A DNA stretch of 64,000 nt. It comes from Nothopassalora personata (taxonomy: Eukaryota; Ascomycota; Dothideomycetes; Mycosphaerellales; Mycosphaerellaceae). The notes under the pieces are model-generated. The model was not told the DNA's origin. It saw only the letters and a list, made by a program, of their open reading frames with translations, and did no database searches. The number at the start of each line of letters is the position of its first letter. The first letter of the stretch is position 1. Below, one piece after another: positions 54,312 through 64,000 of the stretch. The DNA lies in contig CM066293.1 in NCBI GenBank assembly GCA_033816765.1, positions 2,170,001 to 2,234,000 on the forward strand. The letters run 5' to 3'. The position numbers and the translations under genes are program-made.

Positions 54312-54560
54312 AATATCTTACTAGCCGGTAGTTAGATCGTAAAAAGAAGACCGGATTTAGAATCCTTACGTAAATCTACATAAGGTAGGCTATTAAAGGG
54401 TTTATATTAGTTAGATTTTAAACCTAACGCTAAAATCCAACGTATAATATCTTACTAACCGATAGTTAGATTAAAAAAAAGACCGGATTTAGGATCCTCG
54501 TATAAATCCGTGTAAGATAGGCTATTAAGATATTCTAAATAGAGTATTTTATTTTTTAAT
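54312..54560 (+). repeat. Two-unit tandem repeat, period about 134 bp
   Basis: aatatcttacta at 54,312 and again at 54,446, each followed by a related cgrtagttagat, gaccggattta and taggctattaa. Differences are RIP-type. Confidence 0.65.
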
Positions 54561-54695
54561 AGGCTATAAAGTAGCCTTTAATTTAGATTAGGGTAGTAAA
54601 AAGCGCTTAGTAGGGGATTAGAGATTATAATTAGCTTAAATCTACTTAGCGTAAGCGTAGCTTCTTATTAGACGTTACCTTATTAATAAGCTAGA

Positions 54696-56436
54696 TGTTA
54701 CGGGTAAACGACGTATACACTAAAGTTCTATAAAGTTTATAATAAGTTCGATATAGAAGAAAGGGGAAGTTATACGCTGTCTGAAGAAAAGGTGTCGGAA
54801 AGCAATCCGAACGCATAGGCGTAGCCTATACTAAGAAACGGGGGCCCGCCCCTTATACTACCCCCCCCTTCCTCCTCCGCCGCCCCTAGTTATAGCTCCG
54901 CCCTAGAGCCTATTGTCCTAGGTGTTTTTATTAGGCTCGCAATAGGAAGTGCCCGAGCTTCTCTTCCTTATTGTCTAGCCCCGCCGACGCCGAGACGAAG
55001 TATTATTGCCTAGGTAAGTATAAGGTTTACTATTGTCTACTAAGTAACAATAGCTATTGTTATATGTAAACAATAGGAGCCTAGAACATATCTTTAGGTT
55101 CTCGTTCTCTTTTTTCTTTTCTTTCTTTTTCTTATTACCTACCGTACGCGTAAGTCGCCCCTCCCCCTCCCCCTAGCTAAGCGTCTCTAGCCTTAGGGGC
55201 ATATTCGCGTATCTTATACCTATCGCTTAGGGAGACGACATTTTCCCTACGGGTTCCGATAGATACTAATAGCATACCGTAAATAGAAACTACTACTACT
55301 ATATCTCCTATTAATACTATTAAGTAAGTCCGAATGAATTCCTACGGAGACTAAAACATTCTAACCGGACCCTAGTATAAAATAGCCTAACGCCGTATCT
55401 ACTACGTCCCCTACGCCTCTACTAGCGTAGACTACGTCTCCTAGTATATAAGTACCGGTCCTCGTCCTATTCTTATCGGGATCCGCTAATTATCGTTAGG
55501 GCGTAACCGCGCGCGCCTACTAGGCCTACAATACTAATCGTAAGCATTGCAAGGACATGTATGTACCGCGCGGATCCCGAGGGAAAATTATCGCTAACCG
55601 CGCGTTTTAGGCCGGAGCTCGCCTACGCCGCCTATACTAAGTGGACCCGGGCTACTAACTAGAACCGCGCGTAAGTATCCTCCCTAGCGTCCTCTACGAC
55701 TTTTCTACCGGCTTACGGTCTTTTAGCGACGACGCTCGTACTAAGCTCCGCGCCGTCCTTAAAGCCTAGAAGGCTTTAAAGCCTCTCTAGCGTACTAGTA
55801 TACTCTCCTAGTAAGTTTCTACGGCCCCCGCCTCTTTATACGCGCTTACCGATTCTTCTAGTACGGTCGCCGCTAAGGTTATAGGTACTGTAGCTAATGC
55901 TTAGCTTACCTTTAGGTAGACGTATATACTACGGGCCCCGTTACAAAACTATTGCTAACCGACCTCTTAGTCCCGGGGGCGCCCTACGCGACCTCTAGCT
56001 AGGCTAGCGCCGCGTGCGTTAGGCCTCGGCCTCTACTAACTAGCCTTCGGGTACCCTCGTCTTTCGCGCGGGCCGCGACCGGGCTATTATAGTATGTAGC
56101 TATCTCGAAAGGGATCGGGCTCCGCTACTTTTACGGCGGACGCCGCTAAAATGAAACGCTCGTAAACTTACCTATACCTTCTTACTTCTCTCTATCTCCT
56201 AAAAAGACTCCCTAACCTAAAAGAACGCCTACCTTTTCCTAAACGCCTATGTCTACGCTAAATCCCTAGTGATCCTTACCTTTTCGCCTTTTCCCCCTTC
56301 TATTCGTATCCTATGCCTCCTTCGGTCCGTTATACGTTATTAGGTTACTATATTTCCTCTTAAAGTTATCCGCGGCCGCTATATCCGCGAGGTACCCTAA
56401 TAGTTCTTATGTAGGCTTATAGTATCCGGTCTGAAG
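54696..56436 (-). mobile_element. Gypsy-C 3' end with 3' LTR, copy 2
   Basis: The 162-bp LTR is at 54,696-54,857. From 56,436 down to about 56,098 it is the reverse complement of 25,795-26,128 (end of pol). 54,858-56,097 is the 3' region missing from copy 1. It holds pyrimidine-rich runs and some partly coherent plus-strand frames, but no product is recognised. Its left flank has Gypsy-free AT-rich repeats; on the right it abuts a 5'-truncated Copia-1. Confidence 0.78.
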
Positions 56437-59400
56437 GAAGAAGAGAAGGGAACTAAAATCCCAATTCTTAGGAGAGATAATTAGAAGAGATAGTTTAACC
56501 TTTAGAGATATAAGATAGAGAGCTAGTTAGCATTCTTTATAATTAATGACCTATTAGAAGTGTTATTTAACAATATTAAGGGCAAGAACCTAAAACTCTA
56601 GGAAGAGACTAAGATTAAAGAGATCCTTAATACACTAACATAGATAAAACAAAATGCAGCTTGCTGCTTTAGTATCCTAAGTAGGATTATAGAAGAAGAT
56701 GAATTTAAGCTTAAGGGCTCTTACGAATCTAGAAAAGCTACTAAGATATAGGTGCATCTCTAGAACAAGTATAGCTAGGTGTTACTAACCTATACACATA
56801 AGCTTATAAAACAGTTTATAAACTTTAAGATAAGTGAAGAGTTTACTATTAGATCTACATAGGCACACCTAGTGTCTCTTAGAAGGAGGATTGCTAATGT
56901 TAACCTAGAGGGCTAGCACTATAGGAAAGCTAATATAAGAATAACCTAGCTTTTAAGCTTACTACTACCTAACTACTATATAGCTAGGGATACTATTATA
57001 GCTTAGCTAAAGATAGATTATAAAAGGACCTTAAAGATCCTTAAGGCTTAAGAGGCTAGATTGAATCCCTCTAAGGCTAAGTATAGTATAGTAGCTACCT
57101 AGGTTAGGCCCTTAGGTTAGGTAAGATTACTTTCCTGCCTTCTCTATAAGAAGGACCATCTTATTAAGGACTGCCCTAGTCTCTCTAAGGCAAAGAAGGT
57201 CCTTAGATCTCATTCCTAAGCACTATCCTCCTAGAATACAACATATATTAAGAAGAGAAGATCTCTACTACTATCTTTAAGAAGAACACTAAGAGAGAAG
57301 TCCTCTATAGAGGAACTTAAGAAAATGATAAAGAAACTTAGCTCTAACATGCTATTACTCTAGAAGAACTAGGCCTAGTCTCTTTCCTCTAAAACAAGGA
57401 CGACTAGGAAAGGTTTCTCTACCTAAGAGCTACCTAACTTATATAACTTATCCTAGAAGACAATGTCTAATAATAATAAGTATAATAAAGTAGCTTACTT
57501 AACTATAGAAGTCTAAGGCAAGTTCCCCTTATTAGAGTAGTTACTTGATTCTTGTGCTTTATCCTATATAACTAACTAGAACTGCCTCTTTAGATCTATA
57601 ACTCCCTTAATAAAGAAGAAATAGATTAAAGTAGGAGGTAGGCATTTATTAGCTACTTATATTAGGACTATAGAGATAAGTAGGAGATCTAGTAGGAAAG
57701 TTGTTTTAGAAGATGTTCTACTTATACCTAAGCTAGGGGTAAACCTAGTTTCTTAGAACTAGTTTAGTAAGCAGTTTAGTGTCTAACCTCCTTCATTTTC
57801 TCTTATATCCCCCTCTAGCTAAACTGTTGTCTAGACAAGGCTTCTTAGGGGGGTTCTATTTATTAATAAGATTTCTCCTCTACTATAAGAAAGGGCATAT
57901 TACTTATTATGTGCACTACTAGTAGAGAATGCCTTTGTAACTGCTAAATTAGAGACTAACCTAAAACAGTAGGAGCTTTAGCATAGAAGATTTGTACACT
58001 TTAGGAAGAACTTACTCTAGAATCTTTATAAAGTAATAGACTTAAAAGAACCTATTCCTATTCCTAGGGATAGCTTCCACTAGTGTAGAGTGTGTTTAAT
58101 AGCAAAGATAAAGAAGTACAAAGGCAAAGTTACTAAGAGAAGACCTAAAAGACTTGCCCTTATATCTATTAATATATATAGTCTACTGCTAACATTAAGA
58201 CTAGGGTTCAAATACTAGCTTAAGATTATTAACAACTTCTCTAGAAAAAAGTGGACCTGTCCTCTTAAGAAAAGAGAAGATGCTCTAGTTACTCTCTAGA
58301 ACTAGAAGATTAAGGCAGAGAGGAAATCATCGGCACAGTTAAAAGCAGTTAGGCTTAACAATGTAAGGGAACTTATTGCATTAGTTAAGCAGTAGGAGAA
58401 GGATTTAGGAATTAGGCTAGAGCATACTAAGGTATACAACTCGCTCTAAAATAGACTAGTTAAAAGGTTAATACAAACCTTAGAAGACTCTATAAGGGCA
58501 ATGCTTAAAGAGGCTAAGATACCAATTAAATTCTAGCCTAAAGCACTAGAAGCCTAAACCTATATAAGGAATAAACTACTAAATAGTCTAGACTATAATA
58601 GGTTTAAGGTTTTACTAGATAAAGCCTTTAATAGTATTAAGCCAACTATTAACTATTTAAAGGTTTAGGGATACAAAGCTATTGTCTATATAGACATAAG
58701 ATCCTAGCCTTAATAGGCAAGAAGTGATAAACTAATAAACAGAGGTAAAGAAGTAGTGTTTATTAGATACGTTAAAAACATAGCTAAGGCCTAGCTCTTT
58801 TAGGTACTAGACATAAAAGCTATAAAATAATACATATATGTAGACTTCTTTAAGGACTAACCTAGAGGTAATATAGATCTTAATGTTACAAAATTGAATC
58901 TATTAAGCAATATACTAGCTAGGAGACCCTTAGGGAGGCTAAGGAAGAACATATCCTTAGAGTAACCTATTTACCATTTAATTATTTAGCAGAGTAGCCT
59001 AGTAACAGCCTAGCTAAGAAAGCTGTTTATGCAACTTCCCTAGCCTCTAAAGAATATAGGGGAATTTTAGAAAATCGATAAGCCAATTAAGATAAGCTTA
59101 CTAGATCTCTAGGAAAAGAATGTTACTAGGACACAAGTAACTACTCTTAGATTATCCCTTAGTAAGAGGAGGGCTAACTATAATGTTAAGGGCTATAAAT
59201 GGAAATAGAAAGCCCTAAGATCTATAGTCCCTATACCTAAACTAGCTACTAAAGTAGGAGAAGCAATAGACCTCTTAGAGAACCTTACTACTTACTACTA
59301 AGCTTTCTTTACAGCTATGCAATTAGTAGATAATTCAGTACTATAGGATAGTGAATTCCTAGAAGAAGTTAAAGAGATAGCCTTTATAGTAACTGTAGAA

Positions 59401-61335
59401 GTTATTGCATATAAGTAAGAGATCCTAATTCTAAAGTCCTATAAGGATGCTATAAATAACAAGAAATAGGGACACCTTTAGAAGGAAGTAATCTAGAAGG
59501 AGCTAGATGCTCTATAGAGCAACAACACCTAGGAGAATGCTGTTCTACTAAAAGGAGCAAACTTGGTTACGTTAAGATAGGTCTTTAATGTTAAAAGAAG
59601 CATTAGTAGAGCTATTAAAAAGTTCAAGGCTAGGCTAGTTGTAAGGGGCTTTTTATAGAAGTTTAGTATTGACTTTATAGAGACATTTGCGCCTATAGTT
59701 AGATAGGACACCCTTAGGGTGTTTATAGCTATTATGTATAAGAAGGATCTCCATCTTTACTAAGTGGATGTAAATAATGCGTTTATAGAAAGCACCCTCT
59801 ATAAAGATATCTTTATATTACTACTACTAGGAGTTAAGCTTCTACTAAACATAGTGTTTAAGATCCTTAAAAGCTTATATAGACTTAAGCAAGCAGCTAG
59901 AGATTAGAATCAACTCTATATGTTAAAGCTTAAAGAGATTAGATTTACATAGTTAGAGGTAGATCTATGCCTACTTATTTATAAGGAAAAAGAGATCATA
60001 ATTCTTATATATATAGATAACATTCTAATTGCTATACTAAAGTTGACAGATGTTCTCTAGTTCAAAAGAGAACTTAGTAAAGTCTTTAAGATTAAAGATC
60101 TTAGTGAACCTAAAAAGATCCTTAGCATAAGAGTCATAAGGGACAGGAGGAGAGGAATCCTAAAACTTAACTAGGGACACTTTATTAGGGACAACCTTAC
60201 TAAGATAGGGATAAACTATAAGAAGGCAGCGCTATACACTTACCTATAGATAGCTATAAGGCTCTTAAACCTTTAAGCCACATAGATAAGAGGTGTAACA
60301 AGGCAGAGTACTAGAGTATTAATAGTACATAGATATAGCTAGTAACAATTACAAGGCTAGACATTGCTTTTACCCTAGGAAGGATAAGCTTATTTGTAAG
60401 TAACCTATCCACCTACTACATAAAGGCTTTAAAGAAGATTATAAGATATCTAAGGTTATATCCTAATCTTAGCCTTATTTTCTCTAGGTATAGAGAAGAA
60501 TGCCTAGTTAGATACTATAACTCTAATTATGCAATAGACAAAGTAGATAGAGTCTCTATCCTTAGGTATGTCTTCTTCCTTTATAGGGCACTAGTCTCCT
60601 AGATAAGCAAGAAGCAAAAGTCTATAGCAACATCTATAATAGAAGCTAAATACATAGCTATAAATGTATGTATAAAGCAATCCCAATTCCTAGCTTCACT
60701 ACTAAGGGAGATAGACTATCTAGAGTTAGTAGGAGACTGTTCCTATTAACTAAGGATCACTAGAAACTAGGAGACTATATTAAGCTTAAGACTAGTCTAA
60801 TTGAGAGGTAACAACTAAGCTGCCCTTACCCTAGTAAGGGATGTATATGTTTATAACAAGTTAAAGTATATTAATATTACCTATAATACTGTTAGGAAAC
60901 TTTAGTAGAGAAGGCTTATTACTGTTAAGTACACCCTAACATCTAAGATAGTTATAGATAGGTTCACAAAGCTAAAGACTAGTCTACACTTCTAGAGGTT
61001 TGTAAGCTAGCTCAACCTATTATAGAGGTCCAAATACTACTAATAGGAGAAGAGTAGACTATAACCTCCTATGTAAGATAAGTAGGAGTGTTAAGATATA
61101 GCATCTTAGGGGGAGCTAACAGTTAGGTTGTGATCTAATAGCCTAAGGCATCTACGATAACTTAGCTTGTCGGAAGACACCTTCTCTCCCCTTTAGCTTA
61201 GATAGACATCTAACATAATCAACACATTAGTTCCTAATATATTGCTACATGCCCTATAGCTATTGGCTAGTTGAAGATTAATCTCTTACTCCACTCCGCT
61301 ACTAACTACGTATCCTGTTAGGTCTTAACTTAATA
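56437..61335 (+). mobile_element. Copia-1 LTR retrotransposon, copy 2 (5' truncated)
   Basis: Collinear with copy 1 from 27,622 to 33,300 but lacking SINE copies B and C. Gag zinc-knuckle relic about 57,125-57,175, integrase about 57,970-58,690, RT/RNase H about 59,610-60,760, 3' LTR 61,089-61,335. The 5' LTR and leader are missing at the junction with Gypsy-C. A 2-bp or similar deletion near 60,229 (cagcgctatac versus cagcatctatatac) separates it from copy 1. RIP stops occur throughout. Confidence 0.88.
61089..61335 (+). repeat. Copia-1 3' LTR, copy 2
   Basis: 247 bp, TGTTAAGATATAGCATC to CTTAACTTAATA. Confidence 0.9.
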
Positions 61336-64000
61336 TAAACGTTAGTAATAGAATCTCCCTCGAACGCGCCTATTCCAATTTTTGTAACTCGTTCCTTTAT
61401 TCTAGTAGTCCTAAGCAATCCTAATAAGTGAGCTAAATAGTTACTAGGCGTTAGAGCCTTACCGGGTTCCTATAGATACGTAGTGTCTTCCTATAGATAC
61501 GTCGTGTCGTAGTCGTATCCGTTTTCCTTACTATAGCTATTTACCGGTCCCGGGACCGGCAAATTAAAGTCCGAGGTTTCTCCGAGATAGTGCGAGAACC
61601 TCACCGATTTTATTAAATCCGGCTTTAGTAAGTCGGTAGGTTAAGCGCCGTAACTTAACCTACCCTTCCATTTCCCGACGCTTTTAATAGTTCTTAAAGG
61701 GTCTTACACCTATCCGAGCTAACTAGGGTAGTAAACATAACACTTTTACCTTTACGGCTAGTAATAGTCCCCTCCTATAAACCATTATCGCAGTTACGGG
61801 TAGTAAGCCGTACCTTACGGGCCTACGGACGTCCTAGGATTGTTAGTAAGTTTAGATCCGAGGAGATAAACATGTCTACTTAGTAGTAAACCCTAAATAC
61901 CTAAACATCTAAATTGCCTATAACACCTTTAAACTAGGCCCGCCCTCTAGCACCTCGAAAGGTAAGCTAAGTACTCAACATTACTAGTAACCTAAACCTA
62001 TAAGCGTTCCTCTAGCCGATAATATTCACCTCGGAACCCTTATTAATTAGACACCTAATCTAGTTCTTGTTTATCCTAAACTCCGCTACTACCTAAGGAC
62101 TAGGGACTATAGCAAAGTTGTTAAGGACACTAGAGAGCCCGATTTCTTAACGTCCTTATATAGCTTAGTAGTAGGGACCGCACCCTTAGAGTAAAGTATA
62201 GTTAAATACACTCCGATATACTAGGCCTAACTATCTTCGCGGAAGACCTCCTTATTATACTTAGGTTTATCTTTATAGGTAACTACTTGTCTAGTACGAA
62301 CCTTAGGGTCCTTTCCTATAAGACGTCGCACTATAGCGAGCTTCTCCTAAAGAGCGGGGGTGTTAGTAACGCGACCGAAGAGGGTAGCCTCGAACTAGCG
62401 ACTATATCGAAACTAATCTTAGGCGTTTACATTAGGAAACGTTATCTAGAGGATCTAATTAATCTAGTAGATAATACCCTCTTCCTTTATAACCGGGCTA
62501 TTACTAGCTAAACTATATTGTCGGACGTAGTTATTAATCCTTATAGTCTTAGCATTCTATATACGCTTCCTTTATGCGAAGGGGGCGTTTACGGGACTAA
62601 TAGGCATATCCTTAGGTAGTCCTTTATTAGCATCGTTCCCTAGTCTATTTACTTAGGCATTATTTCCCCTTCCTAGGGTTACCCCGGATTCGGCTAATAA
62701 TTAAGTTTCGCTTATTTAAGTACTAACTTCGTTAATCATTTTAACCTCCTACTAGTTAATCTCAGCTTACCGGATCTCCTATTCTAATTGTAGGCGAACT
62801 TTCTTAGTAGCCTTAGCTCGGGCTCGTAGATCCTAGGCGAAGGACCGGGTCCTTGGGTGCGGATTCTTTAGAATGCCTACGGGTGCCTTCCCTTTCAATT
62901 TATTAGACTACATAGGATAGGTAGATACCTCGTTAAGCTCGCCTAAGTCGATCGCCTACTCCGCTTTACTTTCTCCGAATAAGACCTAATATGTCCTAGT
63001 AGCCTTCTCCGTTTAGCTAGACCGTACGTCCTAAGAGCTATACTCTATTAAATGCCTAAAGTTAGGAGGAGGCTTAGAATAATTAGGAGGCGTAACCTTA
63101 GTTACCCTAGTGTAGTCCCTACCTATCTATTACTTACGTAGTACGGGAATCTTATACTAGTTATTAAACTCAATCGGTCTATAATGTTCTTCGAGTAGAG
63201 GGAGCATGTAGAGCAGTTTCGGTTTACTATAGTCCCTCCGAAAGTTAAACTTAGTAGGACGTGGATCGCCTTCTTTCCCTAGATACTACTAGTTATTCGG
63301 GGCGAGGTATACGTAGCCCCGGGATATTAAGGACCTTATCGCCCTATAATTGCTAGCCTAGTGCTTCGAACTGCTACAGTTATAGTAATAACCATCTATC
63401 GCTTTAGACTGTTCGCGATTCTACGATAGGGGACGCTACATTACGTAAACCTACAGTTTAGTGTCTAAGTCGTGCCTTTCCGGTTACATAGAGCGTTAAT
63501 TCTCGCTCGGGTAGAAGGTACCCGCGTCCGCGACGCGACCGCGCTAGTATGTACGTATGCTTATTTTAGCTACCTTCTAGATTAGGTTATTATTAATAAC
63601 AGTCCTAGAGGTAGCCTTCTTAAGCATATTAATCTTAGGCTTAAGGCGCGGCATTTACTTTACGACTAAGCGGTGTAGCTAAGGTAAAGTAAGAGGGAAA
63701 TCTATATGTATAGCTTTCTATCCCTCCTCACTATCTACGATACTAGTAGCTTTATCGAGAATCCTCTAAAAGTCCCTAAACTTCTTAGGTTACTTTAGGT
63801 AAAGCCCGCAAGCCTTATAGACCGCTTTCGCGACTGCCTCTAGTAATCCCTAAAGGAGAAGGCGACTCCGGGAGCTGTTATCTAAATCCTTAGGTTCAAT
63901 TAGATCACTTAAGGATATAAATAGGCGGATGAATTCCTTTATATCTTATTCTTTAGGCCTCTTGCCTTACTACGCCCTAACAATCTCCTTAAGATATTCC
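61336..64000 (-). pseudogene. Gypsy gag C-terminus and aspartic protease, minus strand
   Basis: Read leftward from the right edge: a helical Gag-like frame (DIKEFIRLFISLSDLIEPKD), then a knuckle-like region near 63,395-63,345 (GYYYNCSSSKH), then RGYVYLAPNN and DPRPTKFNFRRDYSKPKL. At about 62,080-61,700 there is a retropepsin-like region with GSEV and LNLLTILGRP. It then stops at the Copia-1 LTR. It may be the 5' part of a Gypsy-D-type element, whose pol is seen separately at 33,301, but the two halves do not overlap, so this is not proven. Confidence 0.6.
61539..61564. repeat. 26-bp palindrome, occurrence 3 of 3
   Basis: Same core as 36,537-36,562, with one mismatch in the base pair next to the A/T arm. 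Confidence 0.8.

Noticed and set aside
62287..62511. 74-codon plus-strand frame.
   Set aside because: The minus strand here continues a gag-protease frame with RIP stops; the plus frame has no independent support.

Overview
The window is a repeat-dense stretch of a filamentous ascomycete genome (Pezizomycotina; gene content and element families fit Dothideomycetes, but the species cannot be named from sequence alone). About 90% is retrotransposon sequence heavily mutated by repeat-induced point mutation (RIP) of the CpA-to-TpA type. CA and TG dinucleotides are strongly depleted, TA is in excess, CG is largely kept, and old coding frames are interrupted almost only by TAG/TAA where Gln or Trp codons are expected. 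A single island of normal composition (about 47,860-53,010) carries the host genes.

Layout. 1-270: minus-strand Copia LTR with primer site. 744-1,325: 5' end of Gypsy-A2. 1,326-7,959: Gypsy-B (minus strand, chromovirus) with an accessory antisense ORF and a tRNA-like sequence. 7,960-14,635: Gypsy-A (plus strand, chromovirus), with both LTRs, gag, pol, chromodomain and an extra downstream ORF. 14,636-18,956: mosaic of Gypsy-A2 pieces. 18,957-20,744: Gypsy-B-like LTR fragment and degenerate tandem repeats. 20,745-26,128: Gypsy-C (chromovirus). 26,124-33,300: Copia-1 copy 1. 33,301-36,450: Gypsy-D pol. 36,870-40,407: a relict frame of about 1,100 codons with no recognised domain. 41,600-47,564: Gypsy-A2, minus strand. 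47,565-53,180: gene island. 54,034-64,000: tandem repeat, Gypsy-C 3' end, Copia-1 copy 2, and a minus-strand Gypsy gag-protease.

Host genes: PRP3 (U4/U6 snRNP splicing factor), a small hypothetical protein with a coiled coil and a C-terminal membrane anchor, a broken small secreted cysteine-containing protein gene, and a dispersed 5S rRNA gene.

Most notable: five copies of a non-autonomous SINE-like retroelement (763-845 bp; 17,900; 26,835; 30,351; 40,408; 53,189). Each is flanked by a 12-13 bp target-site duplication and ends in a short simple-repeat tail. Its 5' terminus folds as an HDV-like self-cleaving ribozyme (nested double pseudoknot), and the predicted cleavage site is exactly the first base of the element. 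The older copy at 53,189 differs from the four young copies at paired positions in P1, P2 and P4, while the loop-3 core and the J4/2 motif with the putative catalytic C are kept. The four young copies are nearly free of RIP although they sit inside heavily RIP-mutated elements, so they inserted recently.
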